Program-made: the position numbers and the translations under genes
The notes under the pieces: generated by a model
Seen by the model: the letters and a program-made list of their open reading frames with translations, nothing else
Database searches by the model: none
What the model was told of the DNA's origin: nothing
Shown: in pieces, positions 15,541-22,693 of the stretch
How positions within the stretch are numbered: the first letter of the stretch is position 1
Layout: each line of letters opens with the position of its first letter
Source: Patescibacteria group bacterium
GTDB lineage: Bacteria > Patescibacteriota > Minisyncoccia > Moranbacterales > DUUL01
DNA length: 47,358 nucleotides
Direction: 5' to 3'
Assembly (NCBI GenBank): GCA_015493225.1
Contig: WGDO01000025.1
Span: forward strand, 1 to 47,358

Positions 15541-16830
15541 ATGGAGAAGCAGGTTATAAATTTTTCAGACAAAAAGCCACAACTTTCTTTTTGGTGGTTT
15601 ATTTTCTTTGCTCTTGTATCTAATTTTTTTGTTTGGTATGTAGTATATGTTGTTCTTTATATTGAAAATACATATTTATATGAGATGGCTTTCATGATTC
15701 CACTAGAAATGACTTTTATTTTCACAGTAAGAACAGGAGACATAAGAAAAGCAATAAAATTTTATCTTGTGGGTGGTGGGGTGTTGTTGATGCCATTTCT
15801 TGGTTTCATTGCTTTTGTCGTATTTTCCGGCACTATTTTGCAGGCATTATCGTTTATATTTCCTTTTTTATTGCCAGCGGGTATAGGCATGCTTATAGGT
15901 AAAATAATATATGAAAAAAGTAATATGGCAGGATATGATAATTTTTCAAAAATTTTAATTATAAGTCTATTATTAATTTTTAATAGTGGCATTTTAGGAT
16001 GGAGGGTATATGAACTTTATCACTGTCAAACACCAATATGTTATGGGGCAAAAGCGAAATTGCTTCATAATCCGAATGTATGTGCTGAAATAGATAAAGA
16101 AAATAAGCATGATATGGATGATGTGGAAATGTGTCCAGCAGGAGGAAGTGTTTATTATGGCTGTTATAGTAGTGACACTGAAGTAGCTAAAAAAACATGC
16201 TACGAGAGAAATCTATTTGATGGATATGCGTCAAAAAATTTTCACAATGTGCAACAGTGTGATGTTATTAAAAATTTAGACGATAGGGAGGAGTGTTATA
16301 TTTGGTTTGCAGAAAAAACAGTGGATAAACAAATTTGTCATAAGTTAATTAGTAAAAAGGCAAAACAAAATAAGTGTGAAAAACGTGTTGAGCAAAAAGA
16401 GAAGGCGGAAATAAATGATCGAGTATATAAGTTTGATAATAATACAGATGACGAAAAAGAGGAGAAATTTCTAACATGGTGCAGTACGGAAATTAGCGAT
16501 GCAAATAGGATTTATTGTTACAAAAGTATTGTTGAGAAGACTTTTTGTCATCCCATTGATGGTCAACATGCATGGAAATGTAATGAACAAGAATATGAAA
16601 ATATGTGTAATAAATTAAATCCAAAAAATAGAGAATATTGTATTATGAGTTTTGCGCAAAGGGTTGATAAAATTCAAGTATGTGATAAATATTTTAATGG
16701 CAATATAAATCTTATTAAACGGTGTCAAAAAGAGTTCAAGTTAGAGAAATGTGGATATTTTCCTCTTAAAAAAGCTGAAGAATGTATAAGGATGGTTGAG
16801 AAAAGCTTTGGGGGTTCATTGTCTAAGTAG
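15541..16830 (+). CDS. Membrane protein with Cys-rich repeat domain
   Basis: 429 residues from ATG 15541; an upstream in-frame start at 15418 would add 41 residues that overlap repeat sequence. Four or five hydrophobic helices fill about the first 160 residues (WWFIFFALVSNFFVWYVVYVVLYI, FYLVGGGVLLMPFLGFIAFVVF, ILQALSFIFPFLLPAGIGMLIG, ILIISLLLIFNSGILGW). The remaining 260 residues are probably outside and hold about 20 cysteines in a loose repeat, C..I.....R..C...A......C, as in QQCDVIKNLDDREECYIWFAEKTVDKQIC. That repeat is familiar from CPR surface proteins. The role is unknown. The disulfide-rich tail suggests an exported binding or structural module. Confidence 0.6.
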   Translation: MEKQVINFSDKKPQLSFWWFIFFALVSNFFVWYVVYVVLYIENTYLYEMAFMIPLEMTFIFTVRTGDIRKAIKFYLVGGGVLLMPFLGFIAFVVFSGTILQALSFIFPFLLPAGIGMLIGKIIYEKSNMAGYDNFSKILIISLLLIFNSGILGWRVYELYHCQTPICYGAKAKLLHNPNVCAEIDKENKHDMDDVEMCPAGGSVYYGCYSSDTEVAKKTCYERNLFDGYASKNFHNVQQCDVIKNLDDREECYIWFAEKTVDKQICHKLISKKAKQNKCEKRVEQKEKAEINDRVYKFDNNTDDEKEEKFLTWCSTEISDANRIYCYKSIVEKTFCHPIDGQHAWKCNEQEYENMCNKLNPKNREYCIMSFAQRVDKIQVCDKYFNGNINLIKRCQKEFKLEKCGYFPLKKAEECIRMVEKSFGGSLSK

Positions 16831-16878
16831 AATTTCGTTTTGGCTTGAGATAAGTATAAACAATGACCGTATAGATAA

Positions 16879-16910
16879 CACTACACAAAATTAGTTTATT
16901 TCGTGTAGTG
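16879..16910 (+). terminator. Hairpin after the Cys-rich membrane gene
   Basis: CACTACAC and GTGTAGTG arms around a 16-base loop. There is no T tract, so a terminator role is uncertain. Confidence 0.35.
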
Positions 16911-16971
16911 AATGATTTGTAAGCTTGTAGTAACAAATTTATTACATTAATAATTACTGATATTAAGTATT

Positions 16972-17178
16972 ATGGCAGAACCAAAAGATTTAGAAGAACA
17001 GAAATATATGAAAAAAATTAAGAAAATTCCAAAATTTAAAAATGAAAAGCAAAAAGCTGATTTTTGGCAAAAAAATGATTCAGCTGATTTTATTGATTGG
17101 TCAAAGGCAGAAAAAAATGTTGAGTTGCCAAATTTAAAACCATCAACTAAAACTATTTCTTTGGGATTGTCAGAGTAG
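16972..17178 (+). pseudogene. Truncated CopG/BrnA-type antitoxin
   Basis: 68 residues matching the N-terminal half of the CopG-antitoxin family: KKIPKFKNEKQKADFWQKNDSADFIDW, then NLKPSTKTISLGLSE. In intact members the ISLRLPE strand is followed by about 30 more residues forming the ribbon-helix-helix helices; here a TAG follows at once. No BrnT- or RelE-like toxin is adjacent. It is best read as a remnant. It may still make a short peptide, but DNA binding would need the missing helices. Confidence 0.65.
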
Positions 17179-17221
17179 TTTGTAATTTTATGAATATCTT
17201 TCAAATGTTTTCTTTAGTGTT

Positions 17222-17335
17222 TAAAAATCGTGAAAAAGTTAGAAATTTGGTTGTTTTTCACGATTTTCTTAATAAAATCGTGAACGAGCGGGTATTTTTT
17301 AATAAAATTCACGGTTTTATTGACAAAATCGTTAA
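17222..17335. promoter_or_regulatory. Repeated operator-like motif upstream of fic
   Basis: AAAATCGTGAA or its complement occurs about five times, near 17225, 17258, 17275, 17304 and 17326. The second and third form a perfect hairpin, CACGATTTT-cttaat-AAAATCGTG. The last two copies flank the -35 box. This layout suggests binding by a dimeric repressor. Confidence 0.6.
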
Positions 17336-17348
17336 TAAGGTGTATAAT
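17320..17348 (+). promoter_or_regulatory. Consensus promoter of fic
   Basis: Perfect TTGACA (17320-17325), a 17-base spacer and perfect TATAAT (17343-17348), 33 bases before the fic ATG. A fully consensus promoter covered by repeats is expected to be tightly repressed. Confidence 0.85.
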
Positions 17349-17380
17349 AAAAGTATATTAATGATAATTTAATCAAAAAT

Positions 17381-18235
17381 ATGCAGAAAAAAATACAAGA
17401 ACTTAGAAAAAAATATTATAAGTTAGCTACCGGAAAAGAGGATTTGCTAAAAATAATTTCAGAGGCGGAAGTGTCTGAGCAGGTTTATAATTCAAATGCC
17501 ATTGAAAACAGCACTCTTACTCTAGAAGAAACAGAAAAAATTCTTTTAGAAATAGATTTGGATCGATTTGTTTCGGAAAGAGAATTATTTGAGGCGAAAA
17601 ATTTAGCGAGAGTAGTTGAATATACAAATAAAACTGCCAAAGAACGAGAGCTTGATTTGGAAACAATTTTATTTTTACATAAAATATTGATTTCGAACAT
17701 TCGAGATAATATTGCTGGAAGATTTAGGAGTAAAGATGAATTGGTCAGAGTGGGTAGTCATATTGCCCCGGCTTCGGGAAAAATTGTTGAACAATTAAAG
17801 ACGATGTTATCAGAGTACAATGCCGATAGCACCATCCCTATTCACCAAAGGATTGCTAGATTACATTTAAATTTTGAATATACACATCCTTTTGTAGACG
17901 GCAATGGACGAATCGGACGAGCTATAAATAATTATCTTTTAACACGAGAAGGATACGTGCCAATTAATATTAGATTTGCAAATCGTGCTAATTATTATGA
18001 TGCCTTTCGTGAGTTTGATAAAAATAATAGTACAAAAATAATGGAGGAAATTATCGGCAGGGCGATTATAAATAGTTACCATAAAAGACTAGCATATTTA
18101 GAAGGGAGGAGCATTATTAAATTGTCTGATTATGCCAAGCAAAATAAGCTCTCCCATTCCAATTTATTAAACAAAGCTAAACGACAAACAATTCCAGCCT
18201 TTCGCGAGAGAGGTGTTTGGAAAATTGGAGTATAA
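17381..18235 (+). CDS. fic: Fic family protein with N-terminal inhibitory motif
   Basis: 284 residues. The catalytic loop HPFVDGNGRIGR (from His169) carries all residues needed for AMP transfer from ATP to protein hydroxyls. An N-terminal S-N-A-I-E-N motif (38-43) matches the class II inhibitory helix, so activity is likely self-restrained. The C-terminal 40 residues (IIKLSDYAKQNKLSHSNLLNKAKRQTIPAFRERGVWKI) look like a small helix-turn-helix, a common Fic partner domain. With the repeated operator and consensus promoter just upstream, autoregulation is a reasonable inference. The target is unknown. No antitoxin gene is adjacent apart from the unrelated CopG remnant. Confidence 0.9.
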   Translation: MQKKIQELRKKYYKLATGKEDLLKIISEAEVSEQVYNSNAIENSTLTLEETEKILLEIDLDRFVSERELFEAKNLARVVEYTNKTAKERELDLETILFLHKILISNIRDNIAGRFRSKDELVRVGSHIAPASGKIVEQLKTMLSEYNADSTIPIHQRIARLHLNFEYTHPFVDGNGRIGRAINNYLLTREGYVPINIRFANRANYYDAFREFDKNNSTKIMEEIIGRAIINSYHKRLAYLEGRSIIKLSDYAKQNKLSHSNLLNKAKRQTIPAFRERGVWKIGV

Positions 18236-18267
18236 ATAATTATTTATTTTTTTAAAAAACTAGATTT

Positions 18268-18354
18268 ATGACAAAATACATTTTACAATCAGGGAATGTT
18301 AAGGACTCTCCGGAGAGGTCTAATATAACGAAGAAGTTTCTACTAACTTTGTAA
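18268..18354 (+). pseudogene. 5' fragment of the peptidase S51-like gene
   Basis: It reads MTKYILQSGNVKDSPERSN... and stops after 28 codons. The first 50 or so bases match the start of the 19472 gene with about four mismatches, then diverge. The intact copy lies just past the 18393-19430 gene, so that gene is bracketed by two starts of the same neighbour. Confidence 0.8.
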
Positions 18355-18392
18355 AAAAAGCAACAAGTTTTTAATTGTTAATAAACAAAAAA

Positions 18393-19430
18393 ATGATTAT
18401 TGAACAAATGCCTAATTCAACTAGTGGAATAAATGGAGAGAAGGATAAACTCAGTATGATGGCATTAGAGTTAGAACGAACGAATGATTTAACTGGCAAT
18501 GCTACTGATCCAGAACTTAAAGAAGTGATGATTCAAAAAATGGACAATCTTAATGAAAAAATTGCAATTTTAGAAGATACTAGTGGTTTGTCGGCTGATG
18601 AGATACTAAGAAGCTATAAACAATTAAACGCTGAATTAGAGAAGGGTGCAGATATTAAGCAATTAATTAAGAATTTAGCAGATGAGTTACCAGAGAAGAA
18701 GAGAACTGAATTTTTTGAGACAGTTAAGAATGGCGCTCTGGACGTTGCTACTAGTATGTTTGCAGATTTGGGACCAAAAAAAATGGCAATAGTCACAGCC
18801 TTAGTCTTGGCTTTATCAACTGGTGCAGTGAGCAGTATTAATGTTACTAATGCAGAGAGTATTCCCAAAGAACAGCAGATAGAACTGAAAAATAAAATAC
18901 AAAACCCTACCCAAGCCTGGGAATACTTATTAAGTGTGGATCAAAAACATTCATTAAAAGCATTGGAAAAAATTAAATATGCTTTAGGTTATGGCAAACA
19001 CAAAGGTCTAAAGGGGATACTTAATTATCTAGCGGGTGCTAAAGAAATGGGTGCAGTTGCATATACTAATTCTCTTGGTTTGAATTATTATGATTTAGAT
19101 AAAACTGGGAAAGAAAAAGTACGTAAACAATTTGAAGAAAAGCTAAAGAAAAAGGGTTTGGCGAGATATTTTCAGGTAGCAGACAGCTTAAAGTATGAGA
19201 AGAAAGATAAGGAAAATTCTTTTTTAGAAGAAGCCAAAAAAATAGAGGATAAATTAAAAACGCCATTAATTAAAGAATATGAACCACATATGAGGCAAAC
19301 AGAAATTTTGGGGTATAGTGCATTTAGAAATAAATATATGAGAGAAGGTCTTAGCCCACAGGAAACAGCAGAAAAGATAATAAAGTTAATGGATGGCGGG
19401 GCTAGAAGATATTTTGAGAAGAATAAATAA
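18393..19430 (+). CDS. Hypothetical protein with one membrane segment
   Basis: 345 residues from ATG 18393; a TTG six codons earlier is less likely. The N-terminal 125 residues are polar and helical. A single hydrophobic segment, MAIVTALVLALSTGAVSSINV, follows at about 136-156. A lysine-rich 190-residue domain comes after it (YLLSVDQKHSLKALEKIKYALGYGKHKG and YMREGLSPQETAEKIIKLMDGG). The segment could be a membrane anchor with the C terminus outside. No family recognised. It is bracketed by the S51 gene fragment and the intact S51 gene, so it is probably a late insertion. Confidence 0.55.
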   Translation: MIIEQMPNSTSGINGEKDKLSMMALELERTNDLTGNATDPELKEVMIQKMDNLNEKIAILEDTSGLSADEILRSYKQLNAELEKGADIKQLIKNLADELPEKKRTEFFETVKNGALDVATSMFADLGPKKMAIVTALVLALSTGAVSSINVTNAESIPKEQQIELKNKIQNPTQAWEYLLSVDQKHSLKALEKIKYALGYGKHKGLKGILNYLAGAKEMGAVAYTNSLGLNYYDLDKTGKEKVRKQFEEKLKKKGLARYFQVADSLKYEKKDKENSFLEEAKKIEDKLKTPLIKEYEPHMRQTEILGYSAFRNKYMREGLSPQETAEKIIKLMDGGARRYFEKNK

Positions 19431-19471
19431 TAAATTGATTTATTAAGTTATTTTAAAGTAGTTAAATTTTT

Positions 19472-20119
19472 ATGACAAAATACATTTTACAATCGGGAAA
19501 TGTTAAGGACTTTTCGGAGAAGATGAAAAAATATAATAAAGAGGTTTTTCGGGATTTTTTAAGTGGGGGCAAAAATGAAAAAACACAAGATGAATCAGTC
19601 AAAGTTTTATTTAATTTCTTTTCTCAGAAGAGGGAAGATTGGGAGATGAAGTATGAAAATTATGATAAGCGACTAAAGGAAGACGTAGACTTAAAACTGG
19701 AAACAAAAATGGCAATACCTGATAAATTTGTAGAGCAGTGTCAGTGGGCTGATGTAATAATTTTTGCCGGTGGTGATGACGATCTTTTGAGGTGTCGGAT
19801 GTTAAAGTTTGATGTACCTGGAATTTGGGAGGGAAAAGTTGTTACTGGTGGTTCGGCGGGTGCTAATTATTTAGTAAACTCTTTTTGGACTTGCGATTGG
19901 AGGGATAATATGAATGGACAAGGGATTCTTCCTGTAAAATTTATCCCTCATTACAAATCTGACTTTGTTATTAATGATCCTCGTGGCCCGATTAATTGGG
20001 ATAAAGCGTATAAAGAGCTGGAAGACTATGGTGATAAAAATTTGCCGATTTACGCTCTGGAAGAAGGAGACTTCGTTGTATTTGAAGACGGAAAAGAAAA
20101 AATAAGAAATAATAAATAA
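19472..20119 (+). CDS. Peptidase S51 (peptidase E)-like protein
   Basis: 215 residues. The nucleophile region GGSAGANYLV (Ser in G-G-S-A-G) matches the S51 dipeptidase and cyanophycinase fold. It also has ADVIIFAGGDDD before it, FIPHYKSDF (a His candidate) and IYALEEGDFVVFEDG near the end. The family cleaves Asp-X dipeptides or related bonds and is a class I glutamine-amidotransferase-like fold. CPR genomes carry many of these with unknown substrates. The start is fixed by the fragment at 18268, which shares the same ATG and first codons. Confidence 0.78.
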   Translation: MTKYILQSGNVKDFSEKMKKYNKEVFRDFLSGGKNEKTQDESVKVLFNFFSQKREDWEMKYENYDKRLKEDVDLKLETKMAIPDKFVEQCQWADVIIFAGGDDDLLRCRMLKFDVPGIWEGKVVTGGSAGANYLVNSFWTCDWRDNMNGQGILPVKFIPHYKSDFVINDPRGPINWDKAYKELEDYGDKNLPIYALEEGDFVVFEDGKEKIRNNK

Positions 20120-20122
20120 TTT

Positions 20123-20221
20123 ATGTCCGAAATAATCCCCATTGTTGATAGCAATGATAAAATAATTAAATATAAAGAGCGAGAGAAAATAAATAAGCGA
20201 AAAGATATTTATCGTATTTGA
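20123..20221 (+). pseudogene. 5' fragment of a Nudix hydrolase gene
   Basis: 32 codons, MSEIIPIVDSNDKIIKYKER...DIYRI then TGA. This is the standard opening of an IDI-like Nudix protein (I.PIVD..D..I.YKER...DIYR), cut off before the Nudix box. It starts three bases after the S51 stop. Confidence 0.65.
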
Positions 20222-20245
20222 AAAAATATTTTTAAATTAAATTTT

Positions 20246-20911
20246 ATGTCTAAGACCTCCAAGAAAACAACAGACAACATTTTAACAAAAAAGGAGATTC
20301 AAGACATCCTTGATTTTTCCATGGAGGCTGATGAGTTGAAGCTGGTGGAGCGATACAGTGAGTTGAAAAAATACAATAAGGAATTTTGGGGAGATTATAG
20401 CGCTGGGCACTCTTGGCGATTGGCTCTTTTGATTTTGTTGTTTACTGATGACGTCAAAGAAGATTTAGATATTAAAAAAATGTTGGAGTTGGCAGTTGTT
20501 CATGATATAGCAGAAACACTTACCGGAGATATAGATGCCCGATTAGTTGATGAGGGTGTAGTTAAAAAAATAGACAAGCACAGAGATGAGCAAAAAGCGT
20601 TAAAAGAATTATTGAAAAATTTGCCAGTTAAGATTCAGAAGAAAATTCAAAATATTTGGGATGAATATGAAGAAGCTAAAACTAAAGAGGCCCGTTTTGT
20701 AAAGGTTTTAGATAAAGTAGAGGCTCAAACACATATTCTCTCTCAGGACTTAGATGATAAATATGATGTGCCGGATTTTATTTTACGCTATGCAGACAAG
20801 CCAGTTTCAAAATGTCCTCGTTTAAAGCCCGTTATGGAGGTTATTAAAAAAGATTTGCTGGAAGATTTCAAGAAGCGAGGGGTAAAGTATCGCAAGCCAA
20901 AAAATTTATAA
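20246..20911 (+). CDS. HD-domain hydrolase, 5'-nucleotidase YfbR/HDDC2-like
   Basis: 221 residues. The metal-binding pattern is H...HD...D: GHSWRLALL (first His), VVHDIAETLTGDI (His-Asp pair) and a later Asp in VLDKVEAQTH. These match the HDDC2/YfbR branch that dephosphorylates deoxynucleoside monophosphates. It is cytosolic, without signal or membrane parts. A salvage or pool-cleaning role is likely but the substrate cannot be read. It is followed by an inverted-repeat spacer and the ABC pair. Confidence 0.8.
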   Translation: MSKTSKKTTDNILTKKEIQDILDFSMEADELKLVERYSELKKYNKEFWGDYSAGHSWRLALLILLFTDDVKEDLDIKKMLELAVVHDIAETLTGDIDARLVDEGVVKKIDKHRDEQKALKELLKNLPVKIQKKIQNIWDEYEEAKTKEARFVKVLDKVEAQTHILSQDLDDKYDVPDFILRYADKPVSKCPRLKPVMEVIKKDLLEDFKKRGVKYRKPKNL

Positions 20912-20948
20912 AGGAACTGTTCCCAAATTCCTATTTTCGCCAAAATAC

Positions 20949-21037
20949 CCCAGTTTCGCCCAGTGCTTGTCAAAAAAAGTTTGCAAATACACCATATTTA
21001 CGCACTTTTTTTAACGGCGCCCTGAACGAAACTGGAG
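20949..21037. repeat. Imperfect inverted repeat upstream of the ABC genes
   Basis: CCCCAGTTTCGCCCAG near 20949 and its near complement CTGAACGAAACTGGAG near 21022. They enclose about 55 bases. It could be a cis element or decayed repeat; it does not match a known Zur box. Confidence 0.4.
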
Positions 21038-21080
21038 AATTTTCATCAAAAACAGAGTTTGAAAACAGTCCCATAAACTG

Positions 21081-21108
21081 TTGCAATATTATCACAAAAT
21101 GGTACAAT
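21081..21108 (+). promoter_or_regulatory. Promoter of the ABC transporter genes
   Basis: TTGCAA at 21081-21086, 16 bases, TACAAT at 21103-21108. It is 30 bases before the ATG at 21139. Confidence 0.6.
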
Positions 21109-21138
21109 CAAGAGAGATTTTAATTTGTCAAGCAGAAT

Positions 21139-21825
21139 ATGTTATTAAAAGTAGAAAAATTAAACATTGCTTTAGGTGGAAACCAAATTATAAAAAATCT
21201 TTCTTTCAGTGTAGAAAAGGGAGAAATTTTAACAATTCTTGGTCCAAATGGATCCGGAAAAAGTGTTTTGGTTAAAACACTTCTAGGGCTTATTCCTTAT
21301 GAAGGTAAAATAACTTGGGGAGAAGAAATAAAGATTGGTTATCTTCCCCAGGGATTAAGTCAACTGAAAATGCAGGAGTCACCATTAACTGTTTGGGAAT
21401 TTTTTGATTTAAAAAGTTCTTCTCCGTCATTGCAAGATGTTAAACATTTTCTTGGCTTAGTTGGTTTAGAATCATCTATTCTTTCCCAGGTTGCAGGTAC
21501 ATTATCGGGTGGACAATTTCAGAGAGTGCTTTTAGCCTGGGTTTTAATATCTCATCCAAATGTTATTTTTCTCGATGAGCCTACAACAGGTGTTGATATA
21601 GCTGGAGGAAAAACAATTTATTCTCTTCTATACGATATTAAAAAAAAGGAAAATATTACAGTTTTTCTTATTACACATGATTTAAATATTGTTTATAAAC
21701 ATTCAACAAACGTTCTATGTTTAAGTCGTCAAGGGTATACTTGTTTTGGGAAGCCAAAGCAAATATTAAATAAAAAAAAGTTAGAGCAAATATTTGGCAT
21801 GGAAGTAAAATACTATAAACATTAA
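21139..21825 (+). CDS. znuC: ABC transporter ATPase, zinc/manganese uptake type
   Basis: 228 residues. Walker A GPNGSGKS, Q-loop GYLPQG, signature LSGGQ, Walker B VIFLDEPTTG and switch histidine LITHDL are all present. Together with the next gene it forms the ATPase and permease of a metal-chelate-type importer (ZnuBC/MntBC/TroBC group). The two genes are 28 bases apart. No substrate-binding protein (ZnuA type) is next to them, so the metal cannot be assigned. Start ATG 21139 follows a good promoter; an overlapping short frame at 21081 is a shadow. Confidence 0.85.
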   Translation: MLLKVEKLNIALGGNQIIKNLSFSVEKGEILTILGPNGSGKSVLVKTLLGLIPYEGKITWGEEIKIGYLPQGLSQLKMQESPLTVWEFFDLKSSSPSLQDVKHFLGLVGLESSILSQVAGTLSGGQFQRVLLAWVLISHPNVIFLDEPTTGVDIAGGKTIYSLLYDIKKKENITVFLITHDLNIVYKHSTNVLCLSRQGYTCFGKPKQILNKKKLEQIFGMEVKYYKH

Positions 21826-21853
21826 ATTGTATAAATAAATTTATTAAAATATT

Positions 21854-22624
21854 ATGTCGACTCAATTAATGTTAAGTTTAATCAGCGGTATTTTTATTAG
21901 CGGTATAGCTGCTTATTTGGGGACATTGATGCTTTCTAAGAAGATGACTATTGTTGCTGGGCCGTTGGCTCATTTAGCATTTCCTGGAGTAGCCCTGGCT
22001 TTAGTTTTTGGATTTAATATTTCAATAGGGGTATTCCCTTTTGTGATAGTTGGAGCTATTTTAATTTGGTATCTAGAGAAAAAAACAAAATTACCATTGG
22101 AGAATTTATCGGCAATTATTTTTGCTTCAGGCGTGGGTATTGGATTGTTATTTTTACCCATCGATAAGGCCGAAGAAGCTCTTGTTGGTAGTATCGTCTC
22201 AATTACTCCCGTAGAAACATTCTTAGCAATTGTTTTAAGTGTACTAGTTTTTTTTGTGACTAGATATATTTATAAAAAAGTAATTTTGATAAATATTCAT
22301 GAAGGTCTCGCTAAAATTGAAGGCATTAATGTAGACATTTATAGTTTAATTTATTTATTAAGCATTGCTATTGTTGTGGCTCTAAGTGTTTATTTGGTGG
22401 GGGCATTGATAACTGCCGCCCTAATTGCCATACCACCAGCTTCGGCAAAAAGTATTAGCAATAGTTTTCGTTCATATAAAATATTGGCTGTATTGTTTGG
22501 AATAATGTCGGCGGTACTGGGAATATTTATTTCCAAAATATTTGGGCTACCAACTGGTCCAGTGGTAGTTTTGGTAGGAGTTGTGATATTTCTTTTTTCA
22601 ATAATTTTTAAAAAGAGCTCTTAG
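21854..22624 (+). CDS. znuB: Metal ABC transporter permease, ZnuB/MntB family
   Basis: 256 residues with about eight membrane helices. Family segments include LMLSLISGIFISGIAAYLGTLML near the N terminus, KMTIVAGPLAHLAFPGVALAL (the AGPLAHLAFPG stretch is typical), ASGVGIGLLFL, and GALITAALIAIPPASAKSISNSFRSYKI (the coupling loop to the ATPase). It pairs with the preceding ATPase gene. Specificity among zinc, manganese and iron is not readable. Confidence 0.85.
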   Translation: MSTQLMLSLISGIFISGIAAYLGTLMLSKKMTIVAGPLAHLAFPGVALALVFGFNISIGVFPFVIVGAILIWYLEKKTKLPLENLSAIIFASGVGIGLLFLPIDKAEEALVGSIVSITPVETFLAIVLSVLVFFVTRYIYKKVILINIHEGLAKIEGINVDIYSLIYLLSIAIVVALSVYLVGALITAALIAIPPASAKSISNSFRSYKILAVLFGIMSAVLGIFISKIFGLPTGPVVVLVGVVIFLFSIIFKKSS

Positions 22625-22693
22625 AAAGTAGAAGAAAATTATTAGGTGTAATTGCTTGATTAAGAATTTTTTATAATGTATTAAATTAAAAAT

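Noticed and set aside
17190-17372. 60-codon frame upstream of fic
   Set aside because: It covers the operator repeats and promoter, and its peptide repeats (FHDFLNKIVNE) just reflect the DNA motif.
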